Of a stretch of DNA of 22,241 nt, positions 7,112 through 14,966 are shown one piece after another; the stretch's first letter is position 1; every line of letters starts with the position of its first letter. The translations under genes were made by a program, and so were the position numbers. This DNA is from Terriglobia bacterium. GTDB lineage: Bacteria; Acidobacteriota; Terriglobia; UBA7540. The notes beneath the pieces are model-generated. The model had not been told where the DNA came from and made no database searches. It worked only from the letters and a program-made list of their open reading frames with translations. The stretch is from contig JAIQGB010000142.1 of the NCBI GenBank assembly GCA_020072905.1, positions 1 through 22,241 of the forward strand. Reading direction: 5' to 3'.

Positions 7112-8326
7112 TCAGTGGCCTCCCTGGAGAAAACCGGGGAGGGGAGTGCTGGCCTGCGTGTCCGGCTGCTCGTGCAGGCGCAGGCCACGGTAAAGGCGCC
7201 CGGCAATTTCCGCGGCGTGCGGACCGAACATCATCTTGCCACCGCGCAGCAGCACCACGACGACGTACTTTGCCTCGCGCTCGTTCGCGTAGGAAACGAA
7301 CCAGCCCAGGCGCGCGCCGTCCTCGCTGCACGTTCCCGTCTTGCCGTAAATCTGTTCTTCCGGGTCGTAGGCCAGACGTCCAGTGCCGTACAGCACGGCG
7401 GCGGCGAGTCCTTCCTTCACGTGCGGGACAAAATCGTTGAGGTCTTGCAGTTGCTTGCGCACCATGGGCTGAAACTGCTCGACCTCCTCGGGCGTGCGCG
7501 GGTATTGCAGGTAGTAGAGCGTGCCGCCGTTGGCGATGGCGGAAATGAGCGCGGCCATCTGCAACGGCGTGACCTCGATGCTCAGCCCGTGGCTCGACAA
7601 GAGCCCCACGCCGCCTTCCTTGGGCGGAGCGTCGGGAAACTTGCCGGGACTTTCCTCGGGGATGTTCCAGCCGGCCTTTTCACCCAAGCCGAACTGGTGC
7701 GCGTATTCCGCCACCCGGTCGAAACCCAAATCTCGGCCGAGCTTTTGGAAGAAGGGATTGTTCGAATGGGCCAGCGCTTCCGTCAGGCTCATTTTCGTTC
7801 GGCGCCCGACCCGCACCTTCGTGTCCGAAGTGATCAGCCCTTCCTTGAGCGCTGCCAGGGCCACCACCGGCTTGAACGTCGAACAGGGCGTGAAGCCGCT
7901 CCCCAGCGCCAACGGCTGGTTGACGATGGAGAGGATCCGGCCGGAGTTCGGATCAACGACCACGACGCTGCCGTTCCAATTCCCCAGGGCCTCAATCGCC
8001 GCCTCACGAACCATCGGGTCTTCGCCGGCCGGATTGTCATTGGCCGTGGGCTCGCCGTGGGAACTGATCCGCCAGGGATTGTATCGCCGCCCTCGTTTGC
8101 GGGAGCTCGTACGCTTCTTTTTTGTGGACGAGGCTCGGGTGTTCGCGGAACTTACTGCGGACCCAGTCCCGCTGCTCGAAGATTTGCGGGCGGCACTGGC
8201 CGTCGCGCTCGAAGAGCCGAGGAGGTCCGCCCCAAACAGCCAAAGACCTGCCACTACCAGGATGGCAATTTTCCGACGCAAGAGAATGTGAAACCTCCTT
8301 GGTTGATTGGCTGGGGTGATTCCCAT
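7112..8326 (-). CDS. penicillin-binding protein transpeptidase (single domain)
   Basis: 404 residues as annotated. An N-terminal membrane anchor or signal (RRKIAILVVAGLWLFGADLLG) is followed by a low-complexity Ser/Thr/Lys/Arg-rich linker (about residues 38-82) and a penicillin-binding transpeptidase domain. All three active-site motifs are present: S149-T-F-K152, S188-N-N190 and K329-T-G331. It has no glycosyltransferase and no PBP dimerisation domain, so it is smaller than PBP2/FtsI; D,D-transpeptidase or carboxypeptidase activity in the periplasm is expected. Residue 148 before the serine is Cys, where elongation PBPs usually have Gly. Start uncertain: the ATG at 8326 has GGAGG only about 3 nt away, while a very strong AAGGAGG (8300-8294) lies 12 nt before a TTG at 8281 and 6 nt before an ATT at 8287, either of which would begin the protein right at its membrane anchor. 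Convergent with the barrel gene, 107 bp downstream of recA. Confidence 0.87.
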   Translation of the reverse strand: MGITPANQPRRFHILLRRKIAILVVAGLWLFGADLLGSSSATASAARKSSSSGTGSAVSSANTRASSTKKKRTSSRKRGRRYNPWRISSHGEPTANDNPAGEDPMVREAAIEALGNWNGSVVVVDPNSGRILSIVNQPLALGSGFTPCSTFKPVVALAALKEGLITSDTKVRVGRRTKMSLTEALAHSNNPFFQKLGRDLGFDRVAEYAHQFGLGEKAGWNIPEESPGKFPDAPPKEGGVGLLSSHGLSIEVTPLQMAALISAIANGGTLYYLQYPRTPEEVEQFQPMVRKQLQDLNDFVPHVKEGLAAAVLYGTGRLAYDPEEQIYGKTGTCSEDGARLGWFVSYANEREAKYVVVVLLRGGKMMFGPHAAEIAGRLYRGLRLHEQPDTQASTPLPGFLQGGH

Positions 8327-8433
8327 CCCCCTCCGACCCTGGCGCCGGTCACTCGGGGGCTGGGAGGAAATTACCTTTCCGCCAGCGTCAGCCGCCCTGC
8401 ACCGCCGATGAGGTCGCGGCGCATTGAGGCGGC

Positions 8434-9489
8434 TCACTTCTTGCCGCGTGCCGAAGCCGCGCTTTCCTGCGCGGCCGGTTCGCTGGGGAGAGGCAGGTTC
8501 AGAGCTTTGCGAACCTCCCCTTCCAGCTTCTTGCATACGTCAGGGTTTTCCCGAAGGAACTGCCGCGCGTTCTCACGCCCCTGGCCGATGCGCTCCCCTC
8601 CGTAGGAGAACCACGAGCCGCTCTTCTCCAGGATGTTGCGCTCGGCGGCGACGTCGAGCAGGTCGCCTTCCTTCGAGATCCCCTCGCCGTATAGGATATC
8701 AAATTCTGCCTCCCGAAAGGGAGCAGCAATTTTGTTTTTGACGATTTTTACCCGGGTGCGGTTGCCTACCACCCGGTCGCCGTCTTTGATGGAGGCGATC
8801 CGCCGGATGTCGATGCGCACGGTGGCATAGAACTTGAGGGCCCGGCCGCCCGTGGTGGTCTCCGGGTTGCCGAACATGATGCCGATCTTTTCGCGGATCT
8901 GATTAATGAAAATAAAGGAGGTCTTCGATTTGGAGACGATACCGGCGAGCTTGCGCAGCGCCTGCGACATCAAGCGCGCCTGCAAGCCTGGTAACGAGTC
9001 GCCCATGTCGCCGTCGAGTTCGGCCTTAGGGACGAGCGCCGCCACCGAATCGATCACTATCACGTCCACGGCGTTCGAGCGCACCAGCGCTTCGGCGATT
9101 TCCAGCGCCTGCTCGCCGTAGTCGGGCTGGGAGACGAGCAGGTTGTCCACATCCACGCCCAGCCGCTTGGCATAGGCCGCGTCGAGCGCGTGCTCGGCAT
9201 CCACAAAAGCGGCCATCCCGCCGCGGCGCTGCGCTTCGGCAATGATGTGCAGAGCAATCGTCGTCTTGCCGCTCGACTCCGGCCCGAAAATCTCGATGAC
9301 TCGCCCGCGCGGCACCCCGCCCACGCCCAGCGCGGCGTCAAAGGAGATGGCACCCGTGGGAATCACTTCTACCGGCACGAGTGCCTCCTTTGTGCCCAGC
9401 CGCATGATCGAGCCCTTACCGAATTGCTTCTCGATCTGCGTCAGCGCCAGGTCAATGGCCTTGGTTTTCTCCGTTCGCTCTTCCGGCAT
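8434..9489 (-). CDS. recA: RecA recombinase
   Basis: 351 residues, normal length. Cytosolic ATP-dependent strand-exchange protein that also triggers LexA self-cleavage. Visible: Walker A GPESSGKT (residues 69-76), the MAW motif VDAEHALD, Walker B VIVIDSVAAL, loop L1 with DGDMGDSLPGLQARLM, the loop L2 region ending INQIREKIGIMFGNPETTTGG, and the basic/acidic C-terminal tail. The ATG at 9489 follows GGAG with an 8-nt spacer; the 39 extra upstream codons of the open frame are not RecA-like. A small membrane-protein gene ends 16 bp upstream on the same strand. I could not see a LexA box of a type I know in the upstream region. Confidence 0.98.
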   Translation of the reverse strand: MPEERTEKTKAIDLALTQIEKQFGKGSIMRLGTKEALVPVEVIPTGAISFDAALGVGGVPRGRVIEIFGPESSGKTTIALHIIAEAQRRGGMAAFVDAEHALDAAYAKRLGVDVDNLLVSQPDYGEQALEIAEALVRSNAVDVIVIDSVAALVPKAELDGDMGDSLPGLQARLMSQALRKLAGIVSKSKTSFIFINQIREKIGIMFGNPETTTGGRALKFYATVRIDIRRIASIKDGDRVVGNRTRVKIVKNKIAAPFREAEFDILYGEGISKEGDLLDVAAERNILEKSGSWFSYGGERIGQGRENARQFLRENPDVCKKLEGEVRKALNLPLPSEPAAQESAASARGKK

Positions 9490-9505
9490 CAACAACTCCT
9501 TCCTT

Positions 9506-9802
9506 TCACCTGCCAAGCACGCCGTAGCTCTCGGGCTCCGGCTTGTAAACGGATCCCGCCAGCATGAACCCCAAGGCTCCGATGAAAGTCCAAATCCTGA
9601 CGCCAATCAGCATTTCCGTCATCGCGTGGAAAGCACCCACGGGCACTCGAGCCTGCTCGCCGCCGAACAGCGCGAAAGTGGTGCCCAGGGTAAAGACCAA
9701 CAGGAACACGCCGCCGCCACCCAACCAGGTCCCTCGGCTCCCGCTGCCCCGTCTCGCCAGGAGGCACGGGACCAGCAACAATGACGCCATGGCGATATAC
9801 AT
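9506..9802 (-). CDS. small membrane protein of unknown function
   Basis: 98 residues with three hydrophobic segments: MASLLLVPCLLA, GGVFLLVFTLGTTFALFGG and a last one ending FIGALGFMLAGSVY. I do not recognise the family. The ATG at 9802 is preceded by GGAGAGG at about 5 nt, a good ribosome-binding site, which supports this start over 9850. It ends 16 bp before recA, so the two are probably co-transcribed. Composition and codon use look like those of the neighbours. Confidence 0.65.
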   Translation of the reverse strand: MYIAMASLLLVPCLLARRGSGSRGTWLGGGGVFLLVFTLGTTFALFGGEQARVPVGAFHAMTEMLIGVRIWTFIGALGFMLAGSVYKPEPESYGVLGR

Positions 9803-9865
9803 GTTTGCCTCTCCTTCCAACCTGCGGCTAATCCGATCTCCGCATTCCACCTAGGCCATCTTACC

Positions 9866-9982
9866 CTAAGCCTTCTTCTCGGCGTACTCGTAAAACCCCC
9901 GACCCGCTTTGCGGCCCAATCGTCCGGCGGCGACCATCTTCTCCAGCAGCGGGCAAGGGCGATACTTTGAGGCCTGGATGAC
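9866..9982 (-). pseudogene. relic of the 3' end of a 3-hydroxyacyl-CoA dehydrogenase gene
   Basis: In one minus-strand frame these bases read SKYRPCPLLEKMVAAGRLG, then RKAGRGFYEYAEKKA and a TAG stop at 9866. This matches the C-terminus of the complete dehydrogenase gene at 10700-11578, where the same stretch ends GFYEYHGTE. By eye the DNA is roughly 85 percent identical over 90 bp, with many synonymous third-position changes, so it derives from a diverged paralogue rather than a fresh duplication. No 5' part of the gene is present. An open frame of about 50 codons can be drawn from an ATG at 10018 through the relic, but it has no ribosome-binding site. Confidence 0.85.
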
Positions 9983-10026
9983 AATCAACGCGAAAATTGC
10001 TAGGAACAGCGCATCCATATGAAAGA

Positions 10027-10433
10027 CTAGGGCGTGCCTTCCCAGTCTTCGATTTGCAGTCCCTTCACGCGCCCGAATTCTCCTGTATTGCGCGTGACAA
10101 TCGTGAAGTCGTTGGCAAGCGCCGCCGCAGCAATGAGAAGATCATTGGGGCCAATCGGTGTGCCCGCGAAGGCAAGTGCTGCGCGGATCTTTCCATACTC
10201 TTCCTCGCACTTTTCATCGAAGGGCAGCGTCCCAAATTCCTCAAAGAATCGCCGAAGCAAGCCGAGATTGGCATCGCGCCGCGAGCTCCGATAGCGCCAA
10301 AATAGAGCTCGGCCTTGGTGATCGAGCTGAGGGCAACTTCGCGGCGCGATACAGACGCGAGCTTGCGAGCCAGCGGCGAATGCCTTTGATTGAGCAAGCG
10401 GATACAGGCGTTGGTGTCGAGCAGGAAGCTCAT
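10027..10433 (-). pseudogene. vapC: PIN-domain VapC-type toxin, frameshifted
   Basis: PIN-domain ribonuclease toxin. The first part reads MSFLLDTNACIRLLN (first acidic residue in LLDTN) and SSITKAELYFGA (conserved Glu). The rest, RSSRRDANLGLLRRFFEEFG, then the GPNDLLIAAAAL acidic motif and FTIVTRNTGEFGRVKGL, continues in the other frame to the TAG at 10027. One missing base near 10296 (TTTGGCGC|TATCGG) would explain the break and restore a normal length of about 135 residues. The ATG at 10433 overlaps the stop of the antitoxin gene by 4 nt (ATGA), the usual translational coupling. Either a real inactivating mutation, which is common in toxins, or a single-base sequence error. Confidence 0.85.
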
Positions 10434-10669
10434 GGTCGCTGTCGAGTCTCGTACTCCCCTTCCGACTCACGCCGGAGAAGATCGCCTTGCCAGCCTCCCA
10501 CAACGCTCTTGAAGAAGTCGGGGGACCAGGCGGGGTCTTTGGTGGCGGCCGGAGCCACCGGTTGGACGATCACCATGACCTCCACGTCCGTTCCAACGAA
10601 GTCGGAAGGCACGTCCAGATGCAGCATTCCATCGTCGCCGACGCGGGACCTAATCAAGACACTGCGCAT
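10430..10669 (-). CDS. VapB-like antitoxin
   Basis: 79 residues. The N-terminal MRSVLIRSRVGDDGMLHLDV resembles a short swapped-hairpin-like or DUF104-type DNA-binding segment, followed by a charged and flexible C-terminal half (DPAWSPDFFKSVVGGW) that would wrap the toxin. I cannot assign a class with certainty; the call rests mainly on size and on the 4-nt overlap with a PIN-domain toxin gene. The ATG at 10669 follows GGAGG by 8 nt; the GTG two codons earlier is too close to that site. The pair begins 30 bp after the dehydrogenase stop codon. Confidence 0.7.
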   Translation of the reverse strand: MRSVLIRSRVGDDGMLHLDVPSDFVGTDVEVMVIVQPVAPAATKDPAWSPDFFKSVVGGWQGDLLRRESEGEYETRQRP

Positions 10670-10699
10670 GGTCACGACCTCCAGCGATATGCGCCCCTC

Positions 10700-11578
10700 T
10701 TACTCAGTCCCATGATACTCGTAAAACCCCCGTCCTGTCTTGCGGCCCAATCTTCCGGCGGCGACCATCTTTTCAAGCAGCGGGCAGGGGCGGTATTTCG
10801 AGTCGTGGAACCCCTCGTAGAGTACCTTCATTATATCCAAACAGACATCCAAACCAATCAAATCCGCCAGCTCCAGCGGGCCCATGGGGTGGTTCATCCC
10901 CAGCTTCATCACGCCGTCCACAGCGGCCGCGTCGCCCACACCTTCCATCACGCAGAAGACCGCCTCGTTGATCATCGGCATCAGGACGCGGTTCGAGACG
11001 AAGCCCGGAAAATCGTACACCCGGATGGGCGTCTTGCCGACGGCAGTGGCGAGCGCCGTGGCCGTCTCGACCGTTTGCGGCGATGTGTCGAGCCCCGGCA
11101 CGACTTCCACCAGCTTCATTACCGGCACGGGATTGAAGAAATGCAGCCCGATGAACTGCGCCGGGCGCTTGGTCTGTGCGGCGAGCTTGGAAATGGAAAT
11201 CGATGACGTGTTGCTGGCAAAGATCACTTCCGGCCGGGCGTGTGCTTCGAGCGCTTTGAAGACTCCGGCCTTCGCTTCAAAGTTCTCGATGACCGCTTCG
11301 ATGATAAAGTCGCCATTCGCCATTGCAGCAAGATCGGTCGTCGTCTTCAGCCGCCCCAGCGCCTGCTCGCGCTCCTCCGCCGTCATCCGGCCCTTTTCGA
11401 CATCGCGGCCCAGCCCTTTCGCAATCCGGTCCACAGCGCGATCAAGGTACTGCTGCGCCACGTCGTTCAGAATAACGGCGCATCCGCTGCGCACGAGCAC
11501 CTGGGCGATCCCGTGCCCCATCGTGCCTGCGCCCACGACACCGACAGATTTGATTGTTTCATTTTTCCACTGATTCAT
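10700..11578 (-). CDS. 3-hydroxybutyryl-CoA dehydrogenase (3-hydroxyacyl-CoA dehydrogenase family)
   Basis: 292 residues. NAD(P)-dependent interconversion of acetoacetyl-CoA and 3-hydroxybutyryl-CoA. The Rossmann motif VGVVGAGTMGHGIAQ is at residues 12-26, FIIEAVIENFEAK and IFASNTSSISIS follow, the catalytic region is IGLHFFNPVPVMKLVEVV, and the C-terminal domain carries GFVSNRVLMPMINEA and NHPMGPLELADLIGLD. Short single-domain form of the Hbd/PaaH type, without a hydratase domain. The start at 11578 gives ten residues before the usual beginning and has no ribosome-binding site. It also lies inside a TCAATGAATCA sequence like the octamer repeats downstream of the thiolase, so the true start is uncertain. 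87 bp downstream of the thiolase gene; the two catalyse consecutive steps. Confidence 0.93.
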   Translation of the reverse strand: MNQWKNETIKSVGVVGAGTMGHGIAQVLVRSGCAVILNDVAQQYLDRAVDRIAKGLGRDVEKGRMTAEEREQALGRLKTTTDLAAMANGDFIIEAVIENFEAKAGVFKALEAHARPEVIFASNTSSISISKLAAQTKRPAQFIGLHFFNPVPVMKLVEVVPGLDTSPQTVETATALATAVGKTPIRVYDFPGFVSNRVLMPMINEAVFCVMEGVGDAAAVDGVMKLGMNHPMGPLELADLIGLDVCLDIMKVLYEGFHDSKYRPCPLLEKMVAAGRLGRKTGRGFYEYHGTE

Positions 11579-11633
11579 TGACTGATTAGACCGCCCCGGT
11601 AATTGTCGTTCCTGGATTTACTCGTTCAGTGGG

Positions 11634-11665
11634 TCAATGAATCAATGATTCAATGAACCAATGGA

Positions 11666-11673
<8 letters not shown>
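11634..11673. repeat. 8-bp tandem repeat TCAATGAA
   Basis: Five consecutive octamers: TCAATGAA, TCAATGAT, TCAATGAA, CCAATGGA and TCAATCTC, from 11634 to 11673. The last one contains the thiolase stop codon (TCA at 11666-11668 read on the minus strand). A related motif in the opposite orientation, GATTCATTGACTGATT (11572-11587), covers the dehydrogenase start codon 50 bp away. Confidence 0.75.
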
Positions 11674-12850
<1,177 letters not shown>

Positions 12851-12869
12851 GACTCACCTACTCGCGGCG

Positions 12870-12898
12870 ATTATGGCCCCGGTCTTGAGGCAAGTCAA
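12870..12898 (-). promoter_or_regulatory. candidate sigma70 promoter of the thiolase operon
   Basis: On the minus strand TTGACT (12898-12893), a 17-nt spacer, then CATAAT (12875-12870). Transcription would start about 13 nt before the thiolase ATG, just clear of its ribosome-binding site. Confidence 0.5.
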
Positions 12899-12950
12899 GG
12901 AAACGGGCCGCAATTGACGAGCAAGACCGCTTCTCGGCCAGAATGTCCGC

Positions 12951-14387
12951 TCACGCGGACCGGAGCTTCTTGAAATATGCGTCCAATTCCCGGACGCGGA
13001 GGAGCTTGGCGGCGAGGGCAACGACGAGGAGACCCACGACACTCGCGACGACCAGGACCACGAACGCATGCGTCGTGGTCTGCCAGCCGAGCCGCGGTTC
13101 GAGCCAGTTGACGGCCGCGAACGATGCGCCCGCGGCCAAGACGGATGCGGCGGTGACCTTCAGGAAGAAAACAACCAGCGTGCCGGATTCCCTATTCTGA
13201 GTCCGGCGGACCAGCAACACGAACATTACGATCATGTAGGCGACGATGCCTAGCGAGCTTGCCAGCGCCAGACCCACGTGCTGAAGGTGCCGTACCAGCA
13301 ACCAGTAGACGGGCAGATTCAGGAGGGTGAGGATCGTACCGGTCACGGCGGGCGTGAGCGTGTCGCGCGCCGCGTAGAATCCTCGCGACAGAATTCCCTG
13401 GACTCCCCAGGCGCACATCCCCAGCGAGAAGAAAACCAACGTTGCAGCCGTGGCCTCCAGGTCCGGCCCGCGCAGCCGCGTATGGGAGTAGATGAAGTAA
13501 ACGAGCGGCCGGCTCTGGGCGATGGTGAGCGCCGAGATCGGCACGAGCAGCAGAATCACGCCCTTCAACGTGGAATTGAGGGCGCGATTCAGCTCGTCGA
13601 ACTTCTTTTCCGAATAAAGCTGCGCCAGGAAAGGGAACGCCGCCACCCCCGCCGCCTGTCCCACCACGCCGAACGGAACGCGCATCAAGGTCTTGGCGTA
13701 ACTGAGCCAGCTAATTGAGGCGGGCTGGAGGTAGGAGCCGAACCAGCGGATGATCCAGTCGTCCGTGAAAACCAGCGACAGCGCCAGCATGATCGGGATG
13801 GTCAGCTTGATAAAAAGCCGGAAGCCCGGGTGCCCGACGTCCAGGTTGGGGACAAAGCGCGCGCCCACGCGCCGGGCGCCGTAAACTTGCAGCAGGAAAT
13901 TCCCCGCCAAGGCCCCCGCCAGCACGCCCACTGCGAATCCCGTAATTCCCAGGCGCGCGGAGAGCAGCACGCCACCCAAGATGATTCCCACGTTGTATAT
14001 GACCGGCGCGAGCGAAGGAATCAGAAAACGCGCCTTGGCGTATTGCACCGCGCTCAGAATGCTGCCCAGGTAAAAGCAGACTTGTGCGGGCAGCATCAGG
14101 CGGGTCAAGAAAATTGCGCGGGCCTTTTCTGCCGGTGCGAATCCCGGCGCGATCACCTCAATGAGTTGCGGCGCGTAGATTTCTCCCGCCAGCACCAGGG
14201 TGATGAGCGAAATCCAGCGAAATCCGCCGTCTGATCCTGACCGCATCGGGCGGCCCGTTCCGTGAGACTCCCAAGCACAAGCTGGCGGCGGTAACGCGCG
14301 AGGAGGCCTTAAACCATCCGACCTGGCGTATGCCATGACGATTCCCGCCGACTGGGCGATTCGCCGGTTCACCGAAGGGGTGGTCAT
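12951..14387 (-). pseudogene. murJ: MurJ lipid II flippase, N-terminal region replaced
   Basis: Polytopic membrane protein of the MOP superfamily that flips lipid II. From residue 59 onward it is a normal MurJ: LVLAGEIYAPQLIEVIAPGF, RLMLPAQVCFYLGSILSAVQ, AKARFLIPSLAPVIYNVGI, and the later VPFGVVGQAAGVAAFPFL and SRGFYAARDTLTP, ending at 12951. Residues 1-18 (ending RRIAQSAGIVM) are also MurJ. Between them about 39 residues are unlike any MurJ: they are the antisense reading of a dxr fragment (14216-14332). The first helices and the region normally between SAGIV and the E-I-x-A-P-x-L segment, roughly 65-85 residues, are missing. The total is 478 residues against about 510-530. MurJ is usually essential, so either another flippase exists, this copy is dead, or the contig is misassembled here. 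The ATG at 14387 has no clear ribosome-binding site. Confidence 0.85.
14216..14332 (+). pseudogene. dxr: internal fragment of dxr (DXP reductoisomerase) inside murJ
   Basis: Read on the plus strand from about 14216 these bases encode SEIRRLILTASGGPFRETP followed by KHKLAAVTREEALNHPTWRM. This is the conserved DXR segment containing the S-G-G-P-F-R substrate loop and the H-P-x-W-x-M motif that normally precedes G-x-K-I-x-x-D-S-A-T. The similarity stops right after HPTWRM, where murJ sequence resumes, and at the other end near a tandem GCGAAATCC pair (14207-14215 and 14217-14225). About 39 codons only, no start, no active-site remainder. It lies antisense to murJ. Translocated fragment or assembly chimera. 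Confidence 0.85.
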
Positions 14388-14451
14388 CGCGGAAGGTGTA
14401 TCACGATTTCGAGTGGCTTGCCTAGGAGGGTCAGGGGAGCGCGGTTGCAGC

Positions 14452-14805
14452 TCAATCTACGCTGTCTTCCTCGACCTCATGCTTCGGCATGGGGAATCGG
14501 GTCCGGCAGCCGCGGCAGCGCACCATCGGTCCCCGCATGATGAGCCGTTCCCACCAGAGGCGCCGGGAACGACGAAAGTCCTTCTTGCCGCATTCCGGGC
14601 ATGCCCCTGGAGCCTCGTGCTCGCGCGGTCGATGGGGTTCTTCCCGGGGCGGGGCTTTCTCGCCGTTCCGTGGCAGCAGGCGATACCGGTGGCAGCGGGA
14701 GCAAATGCGTAAGCGATATCCGAACGCCTTGGCCACCCTGTACAGCAGGCCGTGGCCGGCGTGTTCGGTTTTTTCGGCCCCGCATTTTCTGCAAGGGGTA
14801 GCCAT
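14452..14805 (-). CDS. small zinc-ribbon protein of unknown function
   Basis: 117 residues, strongly basic and probably cytosolic. It has three or four cysteine pairs of zinc-ribbon type: C-R-K-C near the N-terminus, C-S-R-C about 30 residues later, then C-P-E-C and C-R-G-C, which are spaced to form one further ribbon. A WWERLIMRGPMVRC stretch lies between the last two. I do not recognise a named family. The ATG at 14805 fits a promoter at 14828-14856 that would leave about 15 nt of leader; a weak GGA precedes it. The longer frame starting at 14856 would overlap that promoter. Nucleic-acid or protein binding is possible, nothing more can be said. Confidence 0.7.
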   Translation of the reverse strand: MATPCRKCGAEKTEHAGHGLLYRVAKAFGYRLRICSRCHRYRLLPRNGEKAPPREEPHRPREHEAPGACPECGKKDFRRSRRLWWERLIMRGPMVRCRGCRTRFPMPKHEVEEDSVD

Positions 14806-14827
14806 ATTGTCCGAATCAACTACTTCC

Positions 14828-14856
14828 AGGATAACAGAATGGTAGGAATGGTGCAA
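14828..14856 (-). promoter_or_regulatory. candidate sigma70 promoter of the zinc-ribbon gene
   Basis: On the minus strand TTGCAC (14856-14851), a 17-nt spacer, then TATCCT (14833-14828). Start of transcription is expected about 15 nt before the ATG at 14805. Confidence 0.5.
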
Positions 14857-14966
14857 GCGCCCGGCGAGTCCCGTGTTCCCTTAGTGCGTGATTCCATGCT
14901 GGTGCAGCCGGCGGTGCAGGCGCTCACGAAGTCAAAGTGGAGTTCGCCCGCAAGGCGCCGCCGTGG

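Noticed and set aside
6713..8605. Open frame of 630 codons on the plus strand
   Set aside because: Runs across the barrel gene end, the convergent gap and the antisense of the PBP and recA genes, all of which are well supported on their own.
9868..10018. Small gene of about 50 codons from the ATG at 10018 through the dehydrogenase relic
   Set aside because: No ribosome-binding site, starts next to the toxin stop, and its second half is plainly the C-terminus of another enzyme.
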